Of a DNA stretch of 38,902 bases, positions 1 to 7,484 are shown piece by piece (the stretch's first letter is position 1; the number at the start of each line of letters is the position of its first letter). The translations under genes and the position numbers were made by a program. Under the pieces are notes generated by a model. It did no database searches, was not told the origin of the DNA, and saw only the letters and a program-made list of their open reading frames with translations. The stretch comes from Mycolicibacterium chlorophenolicum (GTDB lineage: Bacteria; Actinomycetota; Actinomycetes; Mycobacteriales; Mycobacteriaceae): contig NZ_JYNL01000020.1 in the NCBI RefSeq assembly GCF_001044235.1, forward strand, positions 256,552-295,453. The letters run 5' to 3'.

Positions 1-288
1 AAGCCGCTGGGAGCCGAGGCCCACCGGTACTACGACGGGCTGGTCGCCGACGATCTGGCCGTCCGGGCCGTGATAGTTGAACCCGGTCAGGACCCGCGCG
101 AACGCCTGCGGTCCCCCCGACGCCGCGCCGGCGACGGTGTTGGTGTTGTACGTGATCAGCGTGCCGTCCACGGCGTAGTCGACCGACTCGGCCGCGCCCT
201 GCGAGCACGAGGTCAGGCCGAGGGCGCCGACCACGGCGAGCACGGCCGCGAGGACAGAGACGTGCCGCGCACGGGTGCGGTGGGCCAT
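1..288 (-). CDS. Solute-binding lipoprotein, N-terminal part (cut by window edge)
   Basis: Not a complete gene: 96 codons are visible from an ATG at 288 to the left edge. The product starts with basic residues (MAHRTRARH), then a hydrophobic stretch and a lipobox LTSC with the lipidated Cys at about residue 28, so it should be an exported lipoprotein anchored on the outer face of the membrane. The mature start (DYAVDGTLITYNTNT, then GFNYHGPDGQIV) resembles the family 5 extracellular solute-binding lipoprotein that sits just downstream of secF in M. tuberculosis (Rv2585c). That family binds peptides or similar ligands for ABC import. It is transcribed in the same direction as secF, 15 bases after it. 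The last 15 or so residues before the edge match my memory of the family less well, so the assignment rests on the N-terminus and the gene position. Confidence 0.65.
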   Translation of the reverse strand, partial: MAHRTRARHVSVLAAVLAVVGALGLTSCSQGAAESVDYAVDGTLITYNTNTVAGAASGGPQAFARVLTGFNYHGPDGQIVGDQPVVVPVGLGSQRL

Positions 289-303
289 CGGACCTACCGC
301 TCC

Positions 304-1578
304 CTAACGCTTTCCGGTGCTTCGCTTACCCGACGGGCGTCCCGTCCGGCTCGAGGTCGGCCGCACCGGCCGGGCACCCGGGGCGGGCTTGGCCGCCGGC
401 GGACCGGCGGGCGCGGTGACCGCAGCCGGCTCGACATCGCGCGGCTGCTCGGCCTCGTCGGTGTACGTCGCCTCCGTGCCGGCCGCCTTGGCCGCCGTGG
501 TCTTGCGCCGGTTGAGCACCCGCCGGGTGTGCTTGCTCACCAGGTCGGTGCGCTCCCGGAGGCTGACCAGCAGCGGGGTCGCGAAGAAGATCGACGAGTA
601 GGTGCCGACGATGACGCCGACGAGCTGGACGAGCGCCAGGTCCATCAGCGTGCCCACCCCGAGCAGCCAGACCGCGATCACCATCAGCGCGATGATCGGC
701 AGCACCGAGATCAAGCTGGTGTTGATCGACCGCATGAACGTCTGGTTCACCGCGAGGTTGGCCTGTTCGGCGAAGGTCCGCCGGGTGGTGTGCTCGAAGC
801 CCTCGGTGTTCTCCTCCACCTTGTCGAACACGATGACCGTGTCGTAGAGGGAGAAGCCGAGGATGGTCAGCAGGCCGATCACCGTCGCGGGGGTCACCTC
901 GAACCCGACCAGGGCGTAGACGCCCGCGGTCACCACAAGATCGAAAACCAGGGTCAACAGTGCGGCGATCGCCATGTACCGCTCGTAGCGCACCGTGATG
1001 TAGATGGCGGCCAGCACGAGGAACACCACCAGCGCGATCAGCGCCTTCTGGGTGATCTGGCCACCCCAGGTCTCCGACACCGCGGAGTCGCTGATCACCT
1101 GCTTGCTCGGCTGCCCGTCGGCGCCCTTCGGCTGGAATTTGTCGAACAGCGCGGTCCGCAGCGCCTCGGTCTCGTCGTTGCTCAACGTCTCCGAGCGGAT
1201 CTGGAAGGTCGCGGAGCCGCCGCTGCCGACGACGACCACGGACTCCGGCGGCTTGCCGATGGTGTCGTTGAACACCGTCTCGACCTGCGAGGTGGTGGCC
1301 CCACCGTCACCGCGCGGGAACGACACCTTGGTGCCGCCCTCGAAATCGATGCCGAAGGTGAAGCCGCGCAACACGATCGCGCCGAGGGCGATCGCGACGA
1401 TGAGCGCGCTGACGCCGTACCACAGCTTGCGGCGACCGATCACCTCGAAGGCGCCGGTGCCGGTGTAGAGGCGGACGAAGAAGCCGTGCTTGGGCGCGTC
1501 GGCCGCGCCGGCCTCCAGGTCGGGCGCCTCCAGCGCCGTCGACTCGTCGGTGTCGTTGCGTGAACTGCTGCGTGCCAT
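304..1578 (-). CDS. secF: Protein translocase subunit SecF
   Basis: SecF forms a membrane complex with SecD that uses the proton-motive force to help SecYEG/SecA complete protein export. The 424-residue product has a cytoplasmic N-tail of about 50 residues, a first membrane helix at about 52-71, and the family motif GIDFEGGTKV at about 76-85. A periplasmic domain and five more helices follow, including the conserved GLLTILGFSLYDTVIVFDK segment. The C-terminal 70 residues are basic and Pro/Ala-rich, an extension common in actinobacterial SecF. The ATG at 1578 lies three bases after the secD stop, so translation is probably coupled to secD. The order yajC-secD-secF is the usual one. It is somewhat longer than E. 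coli SecF because of both tails. Confidence 0.97.
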   Translation of the reverse strand: MARSSSRNDTDESTALEAPDLEAGAADAPKHGFFVRLYTGTGAFEVIGRRKLWYGVSALIVAIALGAIVLRGFTFGIDFEGGTKVSFPRGDGGATTSQVETVFNDTIGKPPESVVVVGSGGSATFQIRSETLSNDETEALRTALFDKFQPKGADGQPSKQVISDSAVSETWGGQITQKALIALVVFLVLAAIYITVRYERYMAIAALLTLVFDLVVTAGVYALVGFEVTPATVIGLLTILGFSLYDTVIVFDKVEENTEGFEHTTRRTFAEQANLAVNQTFMRSINTSLISVLPIIALMVIAVWLLGVGTLMDLALVQLVGVIVGTYSSIFFATPLLVSLRERTDLVSKHTRRVLNRRKTTAAKAAGTEATYTDEAEQPRDVEPAAVTAPAGPPAAKPAPGARPVRPTSSRTGRPSGKRSTGKR

Positions 1579-1581
1579 GAG

Positions 1582-3393
1582 CTATCCCCGTCCCGCCGCG
1601 TGCGCGGCCGCTCGGCGTTCGCGTGCGATCTGCTGGACGGCGCCGAGACCGTTGAGCGACGGCTTGGCCATGGTCGGCGACTTCGAGGCGAAGTACAGCA
1701 GCGGCCAGGTCACCAGGAACACCACCACCACATCGAGGATCGTGGTCAGCCCCAAGGTGAACGCGAAGCCCTTCACCTGGCCGACGGCAAGGAAGTACAG
1801 CACCGCCGCGGCCAGGAACGTCACCGCGTTGCCCGACATGATCGTCTTGCGGGCACGCGCCCAGCCTCGCGGTACCGCGGACCGGAACGAACGACCCTCG
1901 CGGATCTCGTCCTTGATGCGTTCGAAGAACACCACGAACGAGTCCGCCGTCGTGCCGATACCGATGATCAGACCCGCGATACCCGCCAAGTCCAGCGTGT
2001 AGTTGATGTACCGCCCCAGCAGCACCAGGATCGCGAACACCATCGCGCCGGACGCCACCAGCGACAGCGCGACCAGCAGGCCGAGCACGCGGTAGTACAG
2101 CAGCGAGTAGATCAGTACCGCGACCAGACCGACCGCGCCGGCGATCAGGCCCGCCCGCAGCGACGACAGGCCCAGCGTCGCCGAGACGGTCTCGGCTTCG
2201 GAGGACTCGAACGACAGCGGCAGCGAGCCGTACTTGAGCACGTTGGCGAGTTCACGCGCGGTGTCGGCGGTGAACTGGCCGGTGATCTGGGTGCGGCCGC
2301 CCGGGATCGCCTCCTGGATCTGCGGCGCGCTGACCACCTTCGAGTCGAGCACGAACGCGGTCTGGGTGCCGACGTTGGCCGCGGTGAAGTCCGCCCACGT
2401 CTTGGAGGCGTCGCTCTTGAACTCCACGTCGACGACGTACTCGCCGCGCTGCTGGTCCAGCCCGGAGGTGGCGTTGGCGATGCCCTCACCGCTGATGATC
2501 GACTTGTCCAGCAGGTACACCTCTTTGCCGTCCTGCGAACACGTCACCAGCGGCAGGTTCGGGTCGTCGTTGCCGGCCAGCACGTCGTCCTCGCCGCAGC
2601 GGGTCGCCTGGAACTGCAGCGCGAGGATCTGGATCGCCTGCTCCGAACTCTGTCGCAGCCGCTTCTCGTCCTGGATCCGCTGGGCCAGCGGGACGTTCTT
2701 GTCCCCCGGCGCAGGAGGCGGCGACGTGCCCGGCGCGGGTGCCGGTGCGGGGCTCGGGCTGGGAGCAGGCTGCTGCGGGAAGGGGCGCGGCTGGGGCGCG
2801 GGGGCCCCGCCGGCCGGTGCACCCGGCGCCGGTGCGTCGACGGGCGGCAGGCCGGGGATGTCCGCGTCCGGCGCGCCACCGGGAGCACCGACGCCCGGTG
2901 GCAGACCGGGAATCGCCGCGCCCGGCGGGAGCCCGGGTGCGCCGCCCGGCGGCACCCCGGGTGCACCCGGCGCGCCGGCCGGTCCGGCCTGTTCGGCCGG
3001 TCCTGCGCCCGCGGCCGGGATCGCGTGGATGACGGGCCGGATGTAGAGGCGCGCGGTCTGACCCAGGTTGCGGGCCTCGCTGCTGTCGTTGCCCGGAACG
3101 GTGATCACCAGGTTCTGCCCGTCGATGATCACCTCGGACCCGGACACGCCCAGGCCGTCCACCCGGGCACTGATGATCTGCTGCGCCTGGTTGAGCGCGT
3201 CGCGCGACGGGGGCGACCCGTCGGGGGTGCGCGCGGTCAGCGTCACGCGGGTGCCGCCCTGCAGATCGATGCCCAGTTTGGGATCGGCCTTCTTGTCCCC
3301 GGTCAGGAACACGAGCAGGTACGCACCGATCAGCAATGCCAGGAACAGGGCCAGGTAGCGGCCAGCATGCACCGGCGTCGAAGACGAAGCCAC
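1582..3393 (-). CDS. secD: Protein translocase subunit SecD
   Basis: SecD is the larger partner of SecF in proton-driven late-stage export. The 603-residue product has a first membrane helix at about 13-31 and the motif DLQGGTRV at 43-50. The first periplasmic subdomain follows, and the conserved [20 protein letters not shown] region lies in the second. Five C-terminal helices contain [24 protein letters not shown]. Between about residues 126 and 230 the periplasmic domain carries a Pro/Gly/Ala-rich insert (repeated PGAPG, GLPPG and PAPAP elements). Shorter inserts of this kind are known in mycobacterial SecD. The start is GTG at 3393, chosen because GAGGAGA lies about 11 bases upstream on the minus strand. 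It follows yajC after an 86-base gap and precedes secF by three bases. Confidence 0.97.
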   Translation of the reverse strand: MASSSTPVHAGRYLALFLALLIGAYLLVFLTGDKKADPKLGIDLQGGTRVTLTARTPDGSPPSRDALNQAQQIISARVDGLGVSGSEVIIDGQNLVITVPGNDSSEARNLGQTARLYIRPVIHAIPAAGAGPAEQAGPAGAPGAPGVPPGGAPGLPPGAAIPGLPPGVGAPGGAPDADIPGLPPVDAPAPGAPAGGAPAPQPRPFPQQPAPSPSPAPAPAPGTSPPPAPGDKNVPLAQRIQDEKRLRQSSEQAIQILALQFQATRCGEDDVLAGNDDPNLPLVTCSQDGKEVYLLDKSIISGEGIANATSGLDQQRGEYVVDVEFKSDASKTWADFTAANVGTQTAFVLDSKVVSAPQIQEAIPGGRTQITGQFTADTARELANVLKYGSLPLSFESSEAETVSATLGLSSLRAGLIAGAVGLVAVLIYSLLYYRVLGLLVALSLVASGAMVFAILVLLGRYINYTLDLAGIAGLIIGIGTTADSFVVFFERIKDEIREGRSFRSAVPRGWARARKTIMSGNAVTFLAAAVLYFLAVGQVKGFAFTLGLTTILDVVVVFLVTWPLLYFASKSPTMAKPSLNGLGAVQQIARERRAAAHAAGRG

Positions 3394-3479
3394 GTCTTTA
3401 CAGTCTCCTCGAGGTCAGTTCGTCACGTACCGCGACGGTGCGCAGTGACCCGCAAAGGGTACGTGCTGGGGCTGAGGCC

Positions 3480-3836
3480 TCAGCTGTCAGTCTTGGTGTT
3501 GGGCCGATCGGTCAGCTCGGTGGCCCCCGACGGCGCCTCGAGGTCGTCGATGTCGTCCTCGTCGTCGGTCTCGTCGACGTCATCGACGATGCGGTCGCGC
3601 ACGGCGAGCTTCATCCAGGTCGTCACGACGCCCGGGGCGATCTCGAGGTCGACCTCGTCGTCGGTGATGCCGGTGATGGTGCCGCGCAGGCCCGAGGTGG
3701 TGTGCACCTCGTCGCCCACGGTCAGCGAGTTGTGCAGGTCGATGGTCGCCTGCATCGCTTTCTTCTGGCGGCGGGAGGCGAAGTACATGAACGCGCCCAT
3801 GATGATGAGCAGGGGCAGGAAGACGACCAGATCCAT
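3480..3836 (-). CDS. yajC: Preprotein translocase accessory subunit YajC
   Basis: Small single-span membrane protein that associates with SecDF and the Sec translocon. The 118-residue product begins MDLVVFLPLLIIMGAFMYFA, one membrane helix, followed by the basic RRQKKAMQ stretch and the YajC core (HNSLTVGDEVHTTSGLRGTI, then a WMKLAVRD-type end). The C-terminal 35 residues are acidic (DDVDETDDEDDIDDLE). The reading frame stays open upstream to 3941, but the ATG at 3836 is chosen because it places the helix at the N-terminus as in the family, and the upstream residues look non-coding. The ribosome binding site is weak. It is the first gene of the yajC-secD-secF run and is transcribed away from gabT. 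Confidence 0.95.
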   Translation of the reverse strand: MDLVVFLPLLIIMGAFMYFASRRQKKAMQATIDLHNSLTVGDEVHTTSGLRGTITGITDDEVDLEIAPGVVTTWMKLAVRDRIVDDVDETDDEDDIDDLEAPSGATELTDRPNTKTDS

Positions 3837-4116
3837 GGCAGCAGTGTCTTTTCTTTTTCGTATCGGTCTGTGTGCGGACGGCCCCTCCGAACGCGGTCGG
3901 AGGGCACCCGGCATGAAGGAATTCGTTGACCAGTGTGCCATTGCGGCCGTTCAGGACCACCTCCCCCGTCGCAGCGCGGCCGTCAGCCCACGGATTTCGT
4001 CGCGACACACCGGTGCGGCCACCGATCCCGGCGAGAACACCCCTGCTTCTCGACGGATCACTGGTGCGACCGACTAGGCTCGGACCGTATCGCGGCAATC
4101 GTCAAGGAGGTCCCCC
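3837..4116. promoter_or_regulatory. Divergent intergenic region yajC/gabT
   Basis: This 280-base region carries the promoters for yajC (minus) and gabT (plus), and no convincing gene is seen in it. A perfect 8-base-pair hairpin (CCCTCCGA at 3883-3890 and TCGGAGGG at 3897-3904, loop of 6) lies in the probable yajC leader. It has no U-run on either strand. On the plus strand TAGGCT at 4075-4080 fits a TANNNT -10 element, which would give a gabT leader of about 30 bases. AAGGAGG at 4104-4110 is a near-ideal ribosome binding site for the GTG at 4117. The function of the yajC-side hairpin is unknown. Confidence 0.5.
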
Positions 4117-5460
4117 GTGAGCGCTCTCGAACAGAGCCGCCACCTCGCCACCGCCATCCCCGGCCCCCGGTCGCAGGATCTGATCACGCGCAAGAAGGCC
4201 GCGGTGGCGAGCGGCGTCGGCAACACCATGCCCGTCTACGCCGCCCGCGCCTTCGGCGGCATCGTCGAGGACGTCGACGGCAACCGGCTGATCGATCTGG
4301 GCTCCGGGATCGCGGTGACCACGGTCGGCAACGCATCGCCCCGGGTCGTCGATGCGGTCCGCGAGCAGGTCGCCAACTTCACCCACACCTGCTTCATGGT
4401 GACGCCCTACGAGGGATACGTCGCCGTCGCCGAGGCTCTCAACCGGCTCACCCCCGGGGACGGCGACAAGCGCTCCGCACTGTTCAACTCGGGATCAGAG
4501 GCCGTCGAGAACGCGATCAAGATCGCCCGCGTCTACACCGGGAAGCAGGCCGTGGTGTCGTTCGACCACGCCTACCACGGGCGGACCAACCTGACGATGG
4601 CGCTGACGGCCAAGTCGATGCCCTACAAGCACGGGTTCGGACCGTTCGCCCCGGAGATCTACCGCGCACCGCTGTCCTACCCGTTCCGCGACGCGGAGTT
4701 CGGCGGCAAGGAGCTGGCCACCGACGGTGAGCTGGCCGCCCGGCGGGCCATCACGATGATGGACAAGCAGGTGGGCGCCGAGAACCTGGCGGCGGTCATC
4801 ATCGAGCCCATCCAGGGCGAGGGCGGGTTCATCGTGCCCGCCGAGGGCTTCCTGCCGACGCTGCTGCAGTGGTGCCGCGACAACGACGTGGTGTTCATCG
4901 CCGACGAGGTGCAGACCGGGTTCGCCCGCACCGGCAGGATGTTCGCCTGCGAGCACGAGGGCATCGTCCCGGACCTGATCGTCACGGCCAAGGGCATCGC
5001 CGACGGGATGCCCCTGTCCGCCGTGACAGGGCCGGCGTCGATCATGGACGCGCCGCACGTCGGCGGGCTCGGCGGCACCTACGGCGGCAATCCGGTGGCG
5101 TGTGCGGCCGCGCTGGCCACGATCGCCACGATCGAGGACGGCGGGTTGGTCGACCGCGCCGCACACATCGAATCGCTGATGAAGGACAAGCTCGGCCGGA
5201 TGCAGGCCGAGGACGACCGGATCGGCGACGTGCGGGGCCGCGGCGCGATGATCGCCGTCGAACTGGTCAAGCCCGGCACCCTCGAGCCCGACGCGGAGCT
5301 GACCAAGAAGCTCAGCACGGCCGCCCACCAGGCCGGGGTGATCGTGCTGACCTGCGGCACCTTCGGCAATGTGTTGCGGTTCCTGCCGCCGCTGACCATC
5401 AGCGACGAGCTCCTGCTCGAAGCTCTCGACGTGCTCGAGTTGATCCTGCGCGATCTGTGA
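4117..5460 (+). CDS. gabT: 4-aminobutyrate aminotransferase GabT
   Basis: PLP-dependent class III aminotransferase that converts GABA and 2-oxoglutarate to succinate semialdehyde and glutamate. The 447-residue product shows NSGSEAVENAIKIAR (phosphate-binding region), YHGRT, the ADEVQTGF motif with D263 for the PLP ring nitrogen, and the Schiff-base lysine K292 in TAKGIADGMP. Length and N-terminus match mycobacterial GabT (Rv2589). The start is GTG at 4117, six bases after AAGGAGG. The stop codon overlaps the GTG of the next gene (GTGA at 5457-5460), so the two are cotranslated. The neighbouring aldehyde dehydrogenase would supply GABA, which supports a role in putrescine/GABA catabolism. Other omega-amino acids remain possible substrates. 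Confidence 0.93.
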   Translation: MSALEQSRHLATAIPGPRSQDLITRKKAAVASGVGNTMPVYAARAFGGIVEDVDGNRLIDLGSGIAVTTVGNASPRVVDAVREQVANFTHTCFMVTPYEGYVAVAEALNRLTPGDGDKRSALFNSGSEAVENAIKIARVYTGKQAVVSFDHAYHGRTNLTMALTAKSMPYKHGFGPFAPEIYRAPLSYPFRDAEFGGKELATDGELAARRAITMMDKQVGAENLAAVIIEPIQGEGGFIVPAEGFLPTLLQWCRDNDVVFIADEVQTGFARTGRMFACEHEGIVPDLIVTAKGIADGMPLSAVTGPASIMDAPHVGGLGGTYGGNPVACAAALATIATIEDGGLVDRAAHIESLMKDKLGRMQAEDDRIGDVRGRGAMIAVELVKPGTLEPDAELTKKLSTAAHQAGVIVLTCGTFGNVLRFLPPLTISDELLLEALDVLELILRDL

Positions 5461-6890
5461 CGACCGTCAGGAACTTCATCGGCGGGGAGCTCGTCGACTC
5501 CGAGAGCGGCGCGACCATGCCGCTGGTCGATCCCAGCACCGGTGAGCGGTACGGCACCGCGCCGATCTCCAACGGAGCCGACATCGACAAGGCCTACGCC
5601 GCCGCGGCGGCGGCGTTCGCCGAGTGGAAGAGGACCACCCCGTCGCACCGGCAGAAGGCGCTGCTGGACTTCGCCGACGAGGTGGAGAAGGCGGCCGGCG
5701 ATCTCGTGGAGGCCGAGGGCCGCAACACGGGTAAGCCCCACCACGTCACCGCGGCCGAGGAGATCCCTCCGATGGTCGACCAGATCCGGTTCTTCGCGGG
5801 GGCGGCGCGGGTGCTGGAGGGCAAGTCGGCCGGCGAGTACCTGGCCGATCACACCTCGTGGATCCGCCGTGAGCCGGTCGGGGTGATCGGTCAGGTCGCG
5901 CCGTGGAACTACCCGATGATGATGGCGATCTGGAAGATCTGCCCCGCCATCGCCGCGGGCAACACCGTGGTGATCAAACCCAGCGACACCACCCCGGTGA
6001 CGACGGTGATGCTCGCCGAACTGGCGGCCAGGCACCTGCCGGCCGGGGTGCTCAACGTGGTCACCGGCGACCGGGTCACCGGCGCCAACCTCGTCGCTCA
6101 TCCGACGCCACAGATGGTCTCGATCACCGGGTCGGTGGCGGCGGGCAAGGCGGTCGCGGTCAGCGCGGGCGGCCACCTCAAACGCACGCACCTCGAACTG
6201 GGCGGCAAGGCGCCGGTGATCGTGTTCGACGACGCCGATCTCGGCGCAGCGGCCGAGGGCATCGCCACGGCGGCCTACTTCAACGCCGGGCAGGACTGCA
6301 CCGCGGCCACCCGCGTCCTGGCCTCGGCGTCGATCGCCGCGGACCTGACCGCAGCGCTCACCGAGCAGGCCACGGGCGCGACGACGACGTTCGGCCGCCC
6401 CGCCGGCGACGAGGACGCCTGGGTGCCGCCGGTGAACAACGAGCAGCAGATGCAGCGGGTGCTGTCCTTCTTCGCCGACGTGCCCTCGCACGCCACGGTC
6501 ACTGTGGGCGGAAACCGCCAGGGCGACAAGGGTTTCTACGTGGAGCCGACGGTCATCGGCGGGCTGCGTCAGGACGACCGGCTGATCCAGCAGGAGATCT
6601 TCGGCCCCGTGATCACCGTGCAGTCGTTCTCCGACGAGGAGCAGGCGATCGGGTGGGCCAACGGCGTCGAGTACGGATTGGCGTCATCGGTGTGGACCCG
6701 GGACATCTCGCGGGCGCTGCGGGTCTCCAATGCGCTGGACTTCGGCTGCGTCTGGATCAACACCCACATCCCGCTGGTCGCCGAGATGCCGCACGGCGGC
6801 TTCAAGTCCTCGGGCCACGGCAAGGACCTGTCGATGTACGGACTCGAGGACTACACGCGCATCAAGCACGTGATGGCCTACACCGGCTGA
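5457..6890 (+). CDS. Gamma-aminobutyraldehyde dehydrogenase (ALDH family)
   Basis: NAD(P)-dependent aldehyde dehydrogenase, 477 residues. The catalytic Cys is C281 in FNAGQDCTAATR and the general base is E247 in LELGGKAPVIVF. The nucleotide-binding region has APWNYPMMM and ITGSVAAGK. The segments NAGQDCTAA, RFFAGAAR and GEYLADHTSWIRREP closely resemble E. coli PatD (YdcW), which oxidises 4-aminobutyraldehyde to GABA, more than succinate-semialdehyde dehydrogenases. The frame is open far upstream inside gabT. The real start is taken as GTG at 5457, overlapping the gabT stop by four bases, because the family N-terminus (TVRNFIGGELVDS) begins there. With GabT it forms a putrescine to succinate-semialdehyde route. 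Substrate is inferred from similarity only. Confidence 0.9.
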   Translation: MTTVRNFIGGELVDSESGATMPLVDPSTGERYGTAPISNGADIDKAYAAAAAAFAEWKRTTPSHRQKALLDFADEVEKAAGDLVEAEGRNTGKPHHVTAAEEIPPMVDQIRFFAGAARVLEGKSAGEYLADHTSWIRREPVGVIGQVAPWNYPMMMAIWKICPAIAAGNTVVIKPSDTTPVTTVMLAELAARHLPAGVLNVVTGDRVTGANLVAHPTPQMVSITGSVAAGKAVAVSAGGHLKRTHLELGGKAPVIVFDDADLGAAAEGIATAAYFNAGQDCTAATRVLASASIAADLTAALTEQATGATTTFGRPAGDEDAWVPPVNNEQQMQRVLSFFADVPSHATVTVGGNRQGDKGFYVEPTVIGGLRQDDRLIQQEIFGPVITVQSFSDEEQAIGWANGVEYGLASSVWTRDISRALRVSNALDFGCVWINTHIPLVAEMPHGGFKSSGHGKDLSMYGLEDYTRIKHVMAYTG

Positions 6891-6896
6891 GCCGCG

Positions 6897-7253
6897 TCAG
6901 GCGGTCTGTGCCGCCGCCGCGAGGCAGTCGGCCACGATCGCGTGGATCTCCTCGGCGGTGAGCCCTCGACCGTCACAGTCGTGCGCGACGAGATCGGAGA
7001 CGAGGTCGTCGCCCGGCAGCCGGCAGCGGTCGGCGACGAGCACGTCGACGTAGCCGCCGAGTGCCTCACGGTCGCCGTCGTCGATCCATCGCGACACGGC
7101 CAGCCAGTCGCGGACCGGGACCCCGAGGGCGCCCAGCACGTCGCACAGGCGCCGTCCGAGCACCACGGTGGCCGCACCGTCCTCGGCGCCGCCGCCGATG
7201 CGCGCGGACAGCATCGCGGGCAGTCGTAGCGACTGCACTACGGCATCGGTCAC
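6897..7253 (-). CDS. Cytochrome P450-like fragment, lacks heme-binding half
   Basis: A 118-residue product (GTG at 7253; the frame is also open to a GTG at 7313, giving 138) that looks like the middle of an actinobacterial cytochrome P450. LGALGVPVRDWLAVSRWIDD resembles the region after the C-helix. LPGDDLVSDLVAHDCDGRGL followed by TAEEIHAIVADCLAAAAQTA resembles the RPGDDLxSxLV..DGxxLTxxE run into the I-helix. It stops exactly where the AGxET oxygen-binding motif would be, and there is no ExxR and no FGxGxHxC heme cysteine. It cannot be a working P450 on its own. It may be a remnant, or a small conserved protein reusing this subdomain. It converges with the dehydrogenase gene (six bases between stops). 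The start is uncertain. Confidence 0.55.
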   Translation of the reverse strand: MTDAVVQSLRLPAMLSARIGGGAEDGAATVVLGRRLCDVLGALGVPVRDWLAVSRWIDDGDREALGGYVDVLVADRCRLPGDDLVSDLVAHDCDGRGLTAEEIHAIVADCLAAAAQTA

Positions 7254-7379
7254 CCTGTGACGGTAGCCGGTCCGGGCACGTCTCAACCGGCGGCCAGGTG
7301 TGACCTGAGCCACGAAAATTGCTGCGGTGGAGCAGTTTTCCCCATAAGTGCGAGCGATTCACAGCAGATTGACAGCGCC

Positions 7380-7391
7380 GAGAGGCCTCTC
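7380..7391. promoter_or_regulatory. Perfect 12-bp palindrome upstream of car
   Basis: GAGAGGCCTCTC is self-complementary over 12 bases. It lies six bases after TTGACA at 7369-7374, which would make a -35 element, though no -10 is found at normal spacing from it. It may be a regulator site for car. No cognate regulator gene is adjacent. Confidence 0.35.
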
Positions 7392-7403
7392 ACCGGAATA
7401 AGC

Positions 7404-7416
7404 TTAGTTTTACTAA
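7404..7416. promoter_or_regulatory. Inverted repeat TTAGT-TTT-ACTAA upstream of car
   Basis: A perfect 5-3-5 inverted repeat in an AT-rich island within otherwise GC-rich DNA, 69-81 bases before the car start. Several TANNNT elements (7399, 7405, 7414, 7419) overlap it, so this is the most likely promoter/operator area for car. Just downstream, GGGCGC/GCGCCC (7432-7449, loop of 6) could form a leader hairpin 36 bases before the ATG. The regulator is unknown. Confidence 0.4.
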
Positions 7417-7484
7417 CGTAGTTTTCTCCGTGGGCGCAACGAAGCGCCCCGTAACCAACGATTTCATTCTTGCGAGGACTTCTG

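Noticed and set aside
70..1563. Long plus-strand open frame opposite secF
   Set aside because: Antisense to a clear secF; composition is Arg/Gly/Asp-rich shadow sequence typical of high-GC DNA with no family motif.
3883..3904. Terminator hairpin in front of yajC
   Set aside because: The 8-pair stem lies in a divergent promoter region, has no U-run in either direction, and no gene ends there.
1600..4077. 825-codon plus-strand frame opposite secD and yajC
   Set aside because: Runs across two real minus-strand genes and a promoter region; Arg/Gln/His-rich with no recognisable domain.
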